Source: Kitasatospora phosalacinea
GTDB taxonomy: Bacteria; Actinomycetota; Actinomycetes; Streptomycetales; Streptomycetaceae
Assembly (NCBI RefSeq): GCF_000716545.1
Contig: NZ_JNWZ01000029.1
Span: 1-64,000 of the forward strand
DNA: 64,000 nt
Direction of reading: 5' to 3'
The notes under the pieces were generated by a model. It was not told the DNA's origin, searched no databases, and saw only the letters and a list, made by a program, of their open reading frames with translations. This document shows, one piece after another, positions 24,169 through 33,216 of this stretch. The stretch's first letter is position 1; the number at the start of each line of letters is the position of its first letter. The position numbers were made by a program, and so were the translations under genes.

Positions 24169-25527
24169 TCAGCCCCGGTCGGCCGGGGTGAGGTCGTCCA
24201 GCAGGTCCTGCTCGTAGGCGATGCCCGGGCGCACCGGGTACTGCGGGGCGATCTGTTCGGCCGGCAGCACCACCGTGGTCAGCGTCTCCGGGCGCCGGGT
24301 CGAGCGCCACAGCCGGTACGCCGAGAGCACCGTGCACACCACCAGCAGCAGGTTGCGGGCGGTCAGCACCAGCACCCCGCCCAGCTCGCTGTGGTTCACC
24401 GCGCCGAACATCACCGGGAACTCCACCGTGGTCAGCACCGACGCCACCAGGATCGGCACGGCCACCGGCCGCTGGCTGCTGCCCCGCACCGTCAGGCACA
24501 CCGCGACCAGGCCGACCACCCAGATCATGTACTGCGGCGAGATCACCCGGCTGGTCGTGATGAAGATCAGCAGCGCGCACAGCGCCGCGTCGAAGGTGGT
24601 CGCCGACGACCAGCGGGCCGCCCGCAGCCGCCACACCAGCAGCCAGCCGAAACCCGCCACCGACAGCCCGACCATCACCTTGGAGATCACCGGCACCCAC
24701 GGCCCCAGGAACTCCGTCGAGCCGTAGTTCATCGTCACGGTGCCGTGCCACGACCCGGCCAGCCGCGCGAAGTGCAGCGGCAGCGCGCCCACCGACTCGA
24801 TCTCGATGCCGCGCTCCGACTGGAACTTCAGGAACTCGAACGCCCCGTTCATGCCCGCCGTCAGCAGGAAGCCCAGCGCGGCCGCGAACGCCAGCGCCGA
24901 GGTCCACACCCGCCTGGTCCGCCGCCCGCGCGGCGAGCCGATCAGCGCCAGCAGCGGCCACACCTTCAACAGCCCGCCCAGGCCCAGCAGCACCCCGCTC
25001 AGCGCCGGGCGCCGCAGCATCACCAGCAGCCCGGCGATCGCCAGCGCCGTCACGATGATGTCGTAGCGGCAGTACGCCGTCGGCCCGAGCAGCGGCACGC
25101 CCACCACCCAGTACCAGGCGCCCAGGTAGCTGCGGCCCTTGCGGACCCCGGCCCGCATCAGCAGCGCCATCGCGGCCGCGTCCACCACGCCGCAGATCAC
25201 GAAGAACGACACCAGGTACGACCAGGGCAGCAGCCCCGGCGCCAGGATCACCAGCGCCGCGCCCGGCGGGTACTGCCAGGTCACGTCGTCCAGCGGGAAG
25301 GTGCCGGTGCGCAGCACCTCGTACCAGCTGTGGTAGATCACCGAGATGTCGGAACTCACGTCGCCGATCTTCACGACGTTGACGACCATCAGGATGATCA
25401 GCGTCCGGGTCGCCACCCAGCCCGCCCCCAGCGCCCACAGCGGACGGCGGCTCGGCGCGGCACCGGCCCGGGACGGCGGAGCCACCGGCTCCGCGCCGCC
25501 GGCCTTCTCGGCCTGGGCTGACTCCAC
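24169..25527 (-). CDS. GT87-type polyprenyl-phosphate mannosyltransferase-like membrane protein
   Basis: A 452-residue integral membrane glycosyltransferase with about ten to eleven hydrophobic helices. It resembles the GT-C enzymes of family GT87/DUF2029, which use polyprenyl-phosphate sugars on the outside of the membrane to extend lipoglycans. Characteristic pieces are the DVSSDISVIYHSWYEVLRTG loop with an early acidic residue, TWQYPPGAALV, and a C-terminal SPQYMIWVVGL helix. It faces a PimB-like glycosyltransferase gene, so a role in lipomannan or PIM-type glycolipids fits. The acceptor is unknown. Confidence 0.82.
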   Translation of the reverse strand: MESAQAEKAGGAEPVAPPSRAGAAPSRRPLWALGAGWVATRTLIILMVVNVVKIGDVSSDISVIYHSWYEVLRTGTFPLDDVTWQYPPGAALVILAPGLLPWSYLVSFFVICGVVDAAAMALLMRAGVRKGRSYLGAWYWVVGVPLLGPTAYCRYDIIVTALAIAGLLVMLRRPALSGVLLGLGGLLKVWPLLALIGSPRGRRTRRVWTSALAFAAALGFLLTAGMNGAFEFLKFQSERGIEIESVGALPLHFARLAGSWHGTVTMNYGSTEFLGPWVPVISKVMVGLSVAGFGWLLVWRLRAARWSSATTFDAALCALLIFITTSRVISPQYMIWVVGLVAVCLTVRGSSQRPVAVPILVASVLTTVEFPVMFGAVNHSELGGVLVLTARNLLLVVCTVLSAYRLWRSTRRPETLTTVVLPAEQIAPQYPVRPGIAYEQDLLDDLTPADRG

Positions 25528-25785
25528 TGCGCTCCTTCAGGTCGTCGCGTGCGCGTCGGGACACCGGGCGCGTCGGGGGCCCCACCGGTAAAGGACCGAA
25601 GTCCCGCCCGAAAGGTTGCGACGGTGGCCCCCACCTTCACCGAACCGTGTCCGACCGGCCCTTGCGGGCTCCGGACCCGGCCCCGCCGGAGCGCCGGACC
25701 GTGTTCCCGTTGAACGGACACGGTGACCTATCGTACGGACCACGCAAAGGTAGTCCGCGCACCCCCCGACCGAGCGAGCCGAGGC

Positions 25786-26928
25786 ATGCACAAGACACTC
25801 ATCGTCACGAACGACTTCCCGCCCAGGCCGGGCGGGATCCAGACGTTCGTCCACAGCATGGCCGTCCGGCAGCCCGCCGACTCGATCGTGGTGTACGCCT
25901 CCACCTGGAAGGACGGCCGCGCGGCCGCCGAGTTCGACGCCCGCCAGCCCTTCCGGGTGGTCCGCGACCGCACCGGGATGATGCTCCCCACCCCGCGGGT
26001 CACCCGCCGGGCCGCCGAGATCCTGCGCGCCGAGGGCTGCACCTCGGTCTGGTTCGGCGCCGCCGCCCCGCTCGGACTGATGGCCCCCGCGCTGCGCAGG
26101 GCCGGCGCCGAGCGGCTGCTCGGCATGACCCACGGGCACGAGGCGGCCTGGGCCGGGCTGCCGGTCTCCGCCCGGTTGCTGCGCCGGGTCGCGGCCCGCA
26201 CCGACGTGCTGACCTACCTCGGCGAGTACACCCGCTCGCGGATCGCCCGGGCCGTCGGGCCGGCCGCCGCCCGGCGGATGGTCCAACTGCCGCCCGGCGT
26301 CGACGAGTCCGTCTTCCGGCCGGACTCCGGCGGCGACGCGGTGCGGGCCCGGCTCGGGCTCAGCGAGCGGCCGGTGGTGGTGTGCGTGTCGCGGCTGGTG
26401 CCGCGCAAGGGGCAGGACACCCTGATCCGGGCCCTGCCGCAGGTACTGGCGGCCCAGCCCGACGCGGCGCTGCTGATCGTCGGCGGCGGGCCCTACCGGG
26501 CCGAACTGGAGAAGCTGGTGGACGCGGTGGGCGTGCGCTCCTCGGTGGTCTTCACCGGCGAGGTGCCCTGGGAGGAGCTCCCGGCCCACTACGGGGCCGG
26601 CGACGTCTTCGCGATGCCCTGCCGCACCCGCCGGGGCGGCCTGGACGTCGAGGGCCTGGGCATCGTCTACCTGGAGGCCTCCGCGACCGGCCTGCCGGTC
26701 GTCGCCGGGGACTCCGGCGGTGCGCCGGACGCGGTCCGCGAGGGCGAGACCGGGTACGTGGTGCCGGGCAGGGGCGGGGAGTCGCTGCTCGCCCAGCGGC
26801 TGGTGCGACTGCTGGGCGACGAGGGCCTGCGACGCGGCATGGGCGAGGCCGGCCGCAAGTGGGTGCACGAGGCCTGGCGCTGGGACATGCTCGCGGAGCG
26901 GCTCACGGGGCTGCTGCAGGAGCGCTGA
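25786..26928 (+). CDS. GT4 glycosyltransferase resembling PimB' (phosphatidylinositol mannoside synthesis)
   Basis: A 380-residue cytoplasmic GT-B enzyme. The N-end TLIVTNDFPPRPGGIQTFVH is close to the start of mycobacterial and corynebacterial PimB', which adds the second mannose to phosphatidylinositol mannoside from GDP-mannose. The C-terminal half has VSRLVPRKGQDTLI and the nucleotide-sugar motif EGLGIVYLEASATGLPVV (E-x7-E). The ATG at 25786 is chosen by alignment with these proteins; an in-frame start at 25723 would add a non-conserved extension. The acyl-CoA ligase gene converges on it. Confidence 0.88.
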   Translation: MHKTLIVTNDFPPRPGGIQTFVHSMAVRQPADSIVVYASTWKDGRAAAEFDARQPFRVVRDRTGMMLPTPRVTRRAAEILRAEGCTSVWFGAAAPLGLMAPALRRAGAERLLGMTHGHEAAWAGLPVSARLLRRVAARTDVLTYLGEYTRSRIARAVGPAAARRMVQLPPGVDESVFRPDSGGDAVRARLGLSERPVVVCVSRLVPRKGQDTLIRALPQVLAAQPDAALLIVGGGPYRAELEKLVDAVGVRSSVVFTGEVPWEELPAHYGAGDVFAMPCRTRRGGLDVEGLGIVYLEASATGLPVVAGDSGGAPDAVREGETGYVVPGRGGESLLAQRLVRLLGDEGLRRGMGEAGRKWVHEAWRWDMLAERLTGLLQER

Positions 26929-26929
26929 A

Positions 26930-26955
26930 CCCGGCCGGGGCGGAACCCGGCCGGG
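26930..26955. terminator. Bidirectional hairpin between convergent genes
   Basis: Two copies of the self-complementary decamer CCCGGCCGGG (26930-26939 and 26946-26955) are separated by six bases and can form a 10-bp stem. It fills the gap between the GT4 and fadD stops. Confidence 0.7.
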
Positions 26956-26962
26956 CGCGGGG

Positions 26963-28759
26963 CTACTTGGTGTAGAGGCCCTCGATCTCGGCGGCGAAGT
27001 CCTTGAGGACGACGTTGCGCTTGAGCTTGAGGGAGGGGGTGAGGTGGCCGCCGGCCTCGGTGAAGGTGGTGGTGAGGAGGCGGAACTTCTTGACCGCCTC
27101 GGCGTGCGAGACGGCCTGGTTGCCGTCGTCGATCGCGGCCTGGACGGCCGCGAGCAGGTCGGGGTCCTCGCGCAGCTGCTCGACCGTCGCGTCGGCGGGC
27201 TTGCCGTTGAGGGCCTTCCAGCGGGGGAAGAACTCGTCGTCGACGGTGACCAGGCAGGCGATGAAGGGCTTGCGGTCGCCGACCACCATGACCTCGCCGA
27301 CGATCGCGTGGGCGCGGATGCGGTCCTCGATCACGGCGGGGGCGACGTTCTTGCCGCCGGCGGTGACGATGATCTCCTTCTTGCGGCCGGTGATGGTCAG
27401 GTAGCCCTCGTCGTCGAGGGTGCCGAGGTCGCCGGTGGCGAACCAGCCGTCGCGCAGCGCCTCGGCGGTGGCGGCGGGGTTGTTCCAGTAGCCGGTGAAC
27501 ACCTGCGGACCCTTGAGCAGCACCTCGCCGTCCTCGGCGATCCGGATCGCGGAGCCGGGCAGCGGCTGGCCGACGGTGCCGATCTTGGGCTTGTCGTCCG
27601 GGTTGAAGGCGGTGGCGGCGCAGGACTCGGTGAGGCCGTAGCCCTCCAGGACGGCGAAGCCGATGCCGCGGTAGAAGTGGCCCAGCCGTTCGCCGAGCGG
27701 GGCGCCGCCGGAGATGGCGGTCTTGCAGCGGCCGCCGAGGGCGGCCCGGAGCTTGCCATAGACCAGCTTGTCGAAGACCGCGTGGCGCAGGCGCAGGCCG
27801 AGCGAGGGACCGCCGGCGTCCAGGGCGCGGCTGTAGGCGACGGCGGTGTCGGCGGCGCGGTCGAAGATCCTGCCCTTGCCGTCGGCCTGGGCCTTGGCGC
27901 GGGCGGTGTTGTAGACCTTCTCGAACACCCTGGGGACGCCGAGGATCAGGGTCGGCTTGAAGGAGCCGAGCTCCTCGGTGACGTTCTTGATGTCGGAGAC
28001 GTGGCCGAGCTTGACCGGGGCGATGGCGGCGGCGATCTCGGCGATCCGGCCGAGCACGTGGGCGAGCGGCAGGAACAGCAGGACGGAGGACTCGCCGGTG
28101 CGGAACAGCTCGGGCATCCGGGCGGTGACGTTGCCCAGTTCGGAGAGGAAGTTGCCGTGGGTGAGCTGACAGCCCTTGGGACGGCCGGTGGTGCCGGAGG
28201 TGTAGACGATGGTGGCGATCGAGTCCGGCCCGGCCAGCACCCGGCGCCCGGCGATCACCGCGTCGTCCACGCCGGCGCCGGCCAGGGTGAGCGCGGCGAT
28301 GCCGTCCCGCTCGATCTGCCAGGTGTGCTTCAGCCCGGGCAGGGAGCTGCGGACCTCCTCGACCACGGCGGCGTGGGCGTCGGTCTCGGTGACGACGGCG
28401 AGCGCGCCGGAGTCGCCGAGGATCCACCGCACCTGCTCGGCGGAGGAGGTCTCGTACACCGGGACGGTGACCGCGCCGGCGGTCCAGATCGCGAAGTCGA
28501 GCAGCGTCCACTCGTAGCGGGTGCGGGACATCACGGCGACCCGGTCGCCCGGGCCGAGGCCGGCGGCGACCAGGCCCTTGGCGACGGCGTGCACCTCGGC
28601 GAGGAACTGGGCGGCGGTGAGGTCCTGCCACTGACCGGCGGACTTGCGGCTGAGCACAGCGACGCCCGGGTGCCGCTCCGCGTTCTGGTGGACCAGGTCG
28701 GCGAGGTTGCCGTCGCTCGGGACCTGGTAGCGGGCCGGAAGGCTGAACTCGTCGAGCAA
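26963..28759 (-). CDS. Long-chain fatty acid-CoA ligase (FadD15-like AMP-binding enzyme)
   Basis: A 598-residue adenylate-forming enzyme that activates long-chain fatty acids with ATP and CoA. The P-loop-like motif TIVYTSGTTGRPKGCQ, the core GYGLTESCAATAFNP, GWFATGDLGTLDDEGYLTITGRKKEIIVTAGGK, and the late lysine region LKLKRNVVLKDF are all present in order. The start is TTG at 28759 after GAGGAG. The length and order fit the FadD15 group, and the neighbours (PimB-like before, SRPBCC and ArsA-like after) match the Rv2184c-Rv2188c order of M. tuberculosis. It probably supplies acyl-CoA for lipid or glycolipid acylation. Confidence 0.92.
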   Translation of the reverse strand: MLDEFSLPARYQVPSDGNLADLVHQNAERHPGVAVLSRKSAGQWQDLTAAQFLAEVHAVAKGLVAAGLGPGDRVAVMSRTRYEWTLLDFAIWTAGAVTVPVYETSSAEQVRWILGDSGALAVVTETDAHAAVVEEVRSSLPGLKHTWQIERDGIAALTLAGAGVDDAVIAGRRVLAGPDSIATIVYTSGTTGRPKGCQLTHGNFLSELGNVTARMPELFRTGESSVLLFLPLAHVLGRIAEIAAAIAPVKLGHVSDIKNVTEELGSFKPTLILGVPRVFEKVYNTARAKAQADGKGRIFDRAADTAVAYSRALDAGGPSLGLRLRHAVFDKLVYGKLRAALGGRCKTAISGGAPLGERLGHFYRGIGFAVLEGYGLTESCAATAFNPDDKPKIGTVGQPLPGSAIRIAEDGEVLLKGPQVFTGYWNNPAATAEALRDGWFATGDLGTLDDEGYLTITGRKKEIIVTAGGKNVAPAVIEDRIRAHAIVGEVMVVGDRKPFIACLVTVDDEFFPRWKALNGKPADATVEQLREDPDLLAAVQAAIDDGNQAVSHAEAVKKFRLLTTTFTEAGGHLTPSLKLKRNVVLKDFAAEIEGLYTK

Positions 28760-29006
28760 GACTGCTCCTCGTCTGCGACGCTGCGGGACGACTGGACGTT
28801 ACTGCCGGGTAGGCACGTTCGACCAGGGGGGTCGGCCCCGGTGTTCCGATCGTCACACCGCAGGTCGGAAGTGGGGCGGGTCGAATCGAACCCTACGGCA
28901 GCGCGGAGGTGACCCGCCGGTAGGTGCCCGCGCGGGAAGCGCGCGGCCCCGCCCGCGATAGCCTCTGCTGGGCGCACAGCAGCACAGGGAGATCGCGGAG
29001 GCCGCA

Positions 29007-29438
29007 ATGGCGGAGCACACCAGGTCGAGCATTGTCATCGACGCCACCCCGGCCGAGGTCATGGCGGTGATCGCCGACTTCGCCGCCTACCCGCAGTGGA
29101 CCGGCGAGGTCAAGGAGATCGACGTCCTGGAAGCGGGCCCCGACGGCCGCGCCGCCAGGGTGCGGCTGCTGCTGGACGCCGGAGCCATCCGCGACGAGCA
29201 CACCCTCGCCTACACCTGGGACGGCGACCGCGAGGTCAGCTGGACCCTGGTCAGCAGCCAGATGCTGCGGGCCCTGGACGGCTCGTACGCGCTCGCGCCC
29301 GCCGGCAAGGGCACCGAGGTCACCTACCAGCTGGCCGTGGACGTCAAGATCCCGATGCTCGGCATGATCAAGCGCAAGGCCGAGAAGGTCATCATCGACC
29401 GGGCACTGGCCGGACTGAAGAAGCGCGTGGAGGGCTGA
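29007..29438 (+). CDS. SRPBCC/polyketide-cyclase-like lipid-binding protein
   Basis: A 143-residue START-like protein with a helix-grip fold. Recognisable segments are SSIVIDATPAEVMAVIADFAAYPQW at the start and a long C-terminal helix that closes the hydrophobic pocket (IKRKAEKVIIDRALAGLKKRVEG). It corresponds to the mycobacterial TB16.3 (Rv2185c) type. The ligand is unknown; a fatty or isoprenoid compound is likely. The ATG at 29007 follows GGGAG. The ArsA-like gene begins eight bases after its stop, so the pair forms an operon divergent from the acyl-CoA ligase gene. Confidence 0.87.
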   Translation: MAEHTRSSIVIDATPAEVMAVIADFAAYPQWTGEVKEIDVLEAGPDGRAARVRLLLDAGAIRDEHTLAYTWDGDREVSWTLVSSQMLRALDGSYALAPAGKGTEVTYQLAVDVKIPMLGMIKRKAEKVIIDRALAGLKKRVEG

Positions 29439-29446
29439 CCGGGCCC

Positions 29447-30613
29447 GTGGCCATCCGCACCGTACTGGTCAGCGGCCCGGAATCCGGCCGGATCGCCGCC
29501 GCCACCGCCCTGCACCACGCCCGACGGGGCAGCGACACCCTGCTGCTCGCCGCCGACGACCCGCACCGCGCCGTCGACGACCTGCTCGGCGTCCGGCTCG
29601 GCCCCGAACCCGTCGGACTGGAAGCGCGCCTGGCCGCCGTCCGGCTCGACGAGCAGGCCGCCTTCCGCGCCGCCCTCGACGGCTGCCGCGACCGGCTCGC
29701 CCCCGCCCTCGACCTGATCGGCGCCCAGCCGCTCGACCCCGAGGAACTCGCCCCGCTGCCCGGCACCCGCGCCCTCGCCCTGCTGCGCGAACTGCCCCGG
29801 GCCAAGGCCGAGGTGCTGGTGGTCGCCGCCCCGCCACCCGCCGAACTGATCGCCACCCTCGCGCTGCCCGCCCAACTGGAGCGCTACCTCGCCCGCTTGC
29901 TGCCCGAACAGCGCCAGGCCGCCCGCGCGCTGCGCCCGCTGCTGGCCAACCTGGCCGGCGTCCCGATGCCCACCGACCGGCTGTTCGAGGCCCGGGCCGC
30001 CGCCTCCGCCGCGCTCGCCGAGGCCGCCGCCGCGATCTCCGCCCCCGGCACCACCGTCCGCCTGGTGCTGGACGCCGCCCGCCCCGCGCCCCGCGCGCTG
30101 GCCCGGATCCGGGCCGGACTCGCCCTGCACGGCCTCCCGCTGGACGCCGTGGTCGCGCACGGCGCGCTGCCCGCCGCCGCGGCCGGCTCCGCCGACCCCT
30201 GGCTGGCCGCGACCGCCGCCCGGCAGGACGGGCAACTCGCCGAGGTCGCCGAACAGTTGGGCGAAGTGCCGGTGCTGGTAGCCCGGCAGCCCGACGGCGG
30301 CCTGGAGCAGCTGGCCGAACGGCTCTACGCCGCCGGGGACCCGCACCCGCCCGCCCCCGCCGAGCCCCGGGTCGAGGACCTGCTCGCCGCCGAGAACCGG
30401 CTCGTCTGGCACCTGCCGCTGCCCGGCGCCGACCGGGGCGAGCTGGAACTGCTGCGCCGCGGCGACGAGTTGGTGATCGGCGTCGGAGGTTACCGGCGAG
30501 TCCTGGCACTCCCGTCCGGTCTGCGCCGTTGCACGGTCAGCGGGGCCGGACTGGCGGACGGGGTGCTGTCGGTGCGGTTCACGCCCGATCCCGCGCTCTG
30601 GCCGCGCGGATAG
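29447..30613 (+). CDS. ArsA-like (GET3-related) protein with degenerate P-loop
   Basis: A 388-residue protein related to ArsA/GET3 ATPases, equivalent in place to Rv2184c. The N-terminal beta strand and loop read VLVSGPESGRIAAATALHHA, where a working deviant Walker A would be KGGVGKT. The lysines and the GKT are missing, so ATP hydrolysis is doubtful. A long Ala/Leu-rich helical middle (about residues 125-250) and a C-terminal beta-rich part (about 310-388, LVWHLPLPGADRGELELLRRGDELVIGVGG) follow, the latter as in small Hsp20-like tails of bacterial ArsA. GTG at 29447 is used. Confidence 0.75.
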   Translation: MAIRTVLVSGPESGRIAAATALHHARRGSDTLLLAADDPHRAVDDLLGVRLGPEPVGLEARLAAVRLDEQAAFRAALDGCRDRLAPALDLIGAQPLDPEELAPLPGTRALALLRELPRAKAEVLVVAAPPPAELIATLALPAQLERYLARLLPEQRQAARALRPLLANLAGVPMPTDRLFEARAAASAALAEAAAAISAPGTTVRLVLDAARPAPRALARIRAGLALHGLPLDAVVAHGALPAAAAGSADPWLAATAARQDGQLAEVAEQLGEVPVLVARQPDGGLEQLAERLYAAGDPHPPAPAEPRVEDLLAAENRLVWHLPLPGADRGELELLRRGDELVIGVGGYRRVLALPSGLRRCTVSGAGLADGVLSVRFTPDPALWPRG

Positions 30614-30661
30614 CGGGCAAGCGGGTACGCACGGTCGGCCTGACGGATGAGGAGTGGCGCG

Positions 30662-30988
30662 GTGAGCACCGGACAGCAGCAGGAGCAGGGACAGGGTTCC
30701 GACCAGGACCAGGAGCGGGAGCGGCCGGGCGCGGCGGGGGAGTTCGCGCCGCTGGTCGAGGAGGTGCGCAAGTTCGCCACCGCGCTGGGCGTCAAGGCCG
30801 TGGAGATCGGCGGCCGGCTGCGCGAGTCCAACCCCGAGGTGTACGGCCACCTCGCGGCCGCCGGCGGTGAGCTGCTGGCCGCCTACCGGGCCGCCGTCAC
30901 CGGGCACGAGCGGAGCTGGTCCGCGCCCCAACACGCCGAGGCCGAGCGGGTGGACCTGGACGGGCCCGCAGGGGCGTCCGACAAGTAA
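30662..30988 (+). CDS. Small conserved streptomycete protein (DUF5304-like)
   Basis: A 108-residue hydrophilic protein. The first 30 residues are Gln-, Glu- and Asp-rich and probably disordered. The core (about 32-85) is helical: FAPLVEEVRKFATALGVKAVEIG, then NPEVYGHLAAAGGELLAAYRAAVTGHE. I recall short proteins of this kind annotated DUF5304 in this position in Streptomyces; no function is known. GTG at 30662 follows GAGGAG. It closes the SRPBCC-ArsA operon. Confidence 0.78.
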   Translation: MSTGQQQEQGQGSDQDQERERPGAAGEFAPLVEEVRKFATALGVKAVEIGGRLRESNPEVYGHLAAAGGELLAAYRAAVTGHERSWSAPQHAEAERVDLDGPAGASDK

Positions 30989-31032
30989 TCAACCCGGTCG
31001 AGCAGGGCTGTCACACTGCGGCCCCGACCAGT

Positions 31033-31053
31033 TACCGAACGGTACCGTTGGTA
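31033..31053. promoter_or_regulatory. Palindrome upstream of the glucokinase gene
   Basis: The perfect 12-bp palindrome AACGGTACCGTT (31038-31049) is extended by TACC on the left (after one bulged G) and GGTA on the right, giving 16 matched positions. It lies 132 bases before the glkA start and looks like a dimer-binding operator. The regulator is unknown. Confidence 0.55.
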
Positions 31054-31184
31054 TGACTTCTGAAGGCACCATGACCAATGGGTCTGGAATTGCCTTCGAA
31101 TAATGTACGCCTGACTGTATACGTGGGTACCCCCCAGCGGGTACGGTTCCGCTGAGCGGGAACGAGTGAATAGCTGAGGGACAC

Positions 31185-32126
31185 ATGGCTCTGACCATCG
31201 GCGTGGACGTCGGCGGTACCAAGATCGCAGCAGGCGTGGTCGACGAGTCCGGCGAGATTCTGGCCAAGACCCGGGTGCCGACCCCGGCCGACCCCCAGTG
31301 GGCGGTCGACGCGATCGCCCAGGGCGTACGGGAGTTGAAGGAGCAGTACCCCGACGTCGCCGCGGTCGGCGTCGGCGCCCCCGGGTTCGTCAACCGGGAC
31401 CGCTCCACCGTCCTGATGGCGCCCAACATCGCCTGGGAGAACGAGCCCCTCAAGCAGCGCGTCGAGGAACTCACCGGCCTGGAGACCGTCGTCGAGAACG
31501 ACGCCAACTGCGCCGCCTGGGCCGAGTTCCGGTTCGGCGCCGCCGCCGAGTACGAGGACATGGTCCTGATCACCGTCGGCACCGGCATCGGCGGCGGCAT
31601 CGTCCTCGACGGTCGGCTGCACCGCGGCCGGTTCGGCGTGGCCGGCGAGATCGGCCACCTGAACATGGTCCCCGACGGCCTGGAGTGCGGCTGCGGCGGC
31701 CACGGCTGCTGGGAGCAGTACGGCTCCGGTCGGGCGCTGCGCCGCTACGGCCGCGAGCGCGCCGCCGCCGACCCGATCGCCGGCAAGCGGATGCTCGAAC
31801 TCAACGACGGCGTCGCCGAGACGATCCGCGGCATCCACATCACCGAGGCCGCCGAGGAGGGCGACGCGCTGGCGCTGTCCTGCTACGCGGAGCTCGCCGA
31901 CTGGCTCGGCCGCGGCATGGCCGACCTCGCCGCGCTGTTCGACCCGGGCGTCTTCGTCCTCGGCGGCGGCGTCTCCGACTCCGGCCACCTGCTGCTCGAC
32001 CCGGTCGCGGCGAGCTTCCAGCAGTACCTGACCGGCGGCCCGGCCCGGCCCCGCGCCAACGTGGTGCTGGCGTCGATGGGTTCGGCCGCGGGCATCGCGG
32101 GCGCGGCGGACCTCGCGCGGATCTAG
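31185..32126 (+). CDS. glkA: ROK-family glucokinase
   Basis: A 313-residue glucose kinase that makes glucose-6-phosphate and, in Streptomyces, also carries glucose repression of other sugar genes. The N-terminal phosphate loop is IGVDVGGTKIAAGVVD, followed by the catalytic region VENDANCAAWAEFRFG. GTGIGGGIVLDG and the ROK zinc motif CGCGGHGCWEQYGSG are all intact. The size equals that of S. coelicolor GlkA. The ATG at 31185 follows GAGGGA. A palindrome upstream may bind a regulator, and a very strong hairpin ends the transcript. Confidence 0.95.
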   Translation: MALTIGVDVGGTKIAAGVVDESGEILAKTRVPTPADPQWAVDAIAQGVRELKEQYPDVAAVGVGAPGFVNRDRSTVLMAPNIAWENEPLKQRVEELTGLETVVENDANCAAWAEFRFGAAAEYEDMVLITVGTGIGGGIVLDGRLHRGRFGVAGEIGHLNMVPDGLECGCGGHGCWEQYGSGRALRRYGRERAAADPIAGKRMLELNDGVAETIRGIHITEAAEEGDALALSCYAELADWLGRGMADLAALFDPGVFVLGGGVSDSGHLLLDPVAASFQQYLTGGPARPRANVVLASMGSAAGIAGAADLARI

Positions 32127-32160
32127 CCTCCGGCACCGGAACGCGAACGGGAGCACGAGC

Positions 32161-32217
32161 GCGCGGCGGGGCCGCGACGGACCGGCAGGTCACTGCCCCG
32201 TCGCGGCCCCGCCGCGC
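32161..32217 (+). terminator. Perfect 20-bp hairpin after glkA
   Basis: The arms 32161-32180 and 32198-32217 are perfectly complementary over 20 bp with a 17-base loop, 34 bases after the glkA stop. This is the longest perfect stem I see in the window. No T run follows. Confidence 0.85.
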
Positions 32218-32327
32218 GCCCGCCTCCTGCCGCCGGCCTCGCCCCGCGCCCCGGGTGCACGCTTCGCGCCCGGTGTCTGCACGTTTCCGCAACCCTCCAC
32301 CGCGCCCGTCCTGTTACTGTCGGTCAG

Positions 32328-33134
32328 GTGACGGACACTGATGTTGCGTTGGCCTCGTCCGGGGCGGAGCCGGACGGGGCGCGGCGGGTGCGGGTGCTGA
32401 GTTACAACGTGCGGTCGCTGCGGGACGACCGGGCCGCGGTGGCCCGGGTGATCCGGGCGTGCGAACCGGACGTGGTGTGCGTGCAGGAGTCGCCGCGGTA
32501 CTGGAAGACCGAGAAGGCGGCGGCCTGGCTGGCGCACAGGACCGGGCTGGTGATCCTGGCCGGGGGCGGGCGGGTGGCGGCGGGGCCGCTGCTGCTGGGC
32601 AACCTGCGGGTGGACCTGCTGGAGCTGCGGGACGTACTGCTGCCGAAGACCCGGGGGCTGCACGCGCGCGGGTTCGCGAGCGCGCTGCTGCGGATCGGCG
32701 GGAGCCGGCCGTTCTCGGTGACCAGCTGCCACCTGAGCCTCGAACCGACCGAGCGGCTGCGGCAGTTCGACCTGCTGCGCGGCCAACTGCGGCCGGGGGA
32801 GCCGGGGGTGATCGCCGGAGACTTCAACGAGCCGCCCGAGGGCCCCGGTTGGCGCGCGCTCGCGGCCGAGCTGACCGACGCGCACGCCAAGGCGCCCTGG
32901 GGCGGGACGTACACCTCGGTGCCGAAGCTGCCCTACCAGCGGATCGACGGGGTGTTCACCACGCCGGACGTCGAGGTGCTGGGCTGCGGCGTGCCGTACC
33001 CGCTGCCTGGAGTCTCGGAGGCGGACCTGCGCGCGGCCACCGACCACCTGCCGGTGCTGGCGGCGCTGCGGATCCCCGCGCCGGAGCGAGCCGAGGCGGA
33101 ACGAGCCGCGCCGGAGCGAGCCGAGGCGGAGTGA
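32328..33134 (+). CDS. Endonuclease/exonuclease/phosphatase (EEP) family protein
   Basis: A 268-residue metal-dependent phosphoesterase of the DNase I/EEP fold. Motifs are in order: RVLSYNVRSLRDD (metal Asn), VVCVQESPRYW (metal Glu), VTSCHLSLEPTERLRQF (catalytic His), VIAGDFNEPPEGPGW (GDFN), and ATDHLPVLAAL (final Asp-His). The tail repeats APERAEAER twice. Substrates in the family range from DNA and RNA to phospholipids and inositol phosphates, and I cannot choose. GTG at 32328 lies seven bases after TACTGT, so the mRNA is probably leaderless. Confidence 0.88.
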   Translation: MTDTDVALASSGAEPDGARRVRVLSYNVRSLRDDRAAVARVIRACEPDVVCVQESPRYWKTEKAAAWLAHRTGLVILAGGGRVAAGPLLLGNLRVDLLELRDVLLPKTRGLHARGFASALLRIGGSRPFSVTSCHLSLEPTERLRQFDLLRGQLRPGEPGVIAGDFNEPPEGPGWRALAAELTDAHAKAPWGGTYTSVPKLPYQRIDGVFTTPDVEVLGCGVPYPLPGVSEADLRAATDHLPVLAALRIPAPERAEAERAAPERAEAE

Positions 33135-33216
33135 TCCCAGGCGGAGTGGCCCGGACCGGAGCCGACCGCGTCGGCGCCCGGGCGGACGCCCGAACCCCCG
33201 CGCACGGTACGGCCGT

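Noticed and set aside
28885..28900. tRNA T-arm-like sequence (TCGAATCGAACC)
   Set aside because: The match to GGTTCGAATCC is poor and there is no acceptor or anticodon stem around it.
29324..30934. Long minus-strand frame opposite the ArsA-like gene
   Set aside because: Its translation is Gly/Gln/Arg-rich with no domain, as expected for an antisense shadow; the plus-strand frame has operon context and ArsA-like structure.
33063..33150. Tandem repeat at the end of the EEP gene as a mobile-element scar
   Set aside because: It is two in-frame copies of an APERAEAER-type segment, best read as a small coding repeat in a disordered tail.
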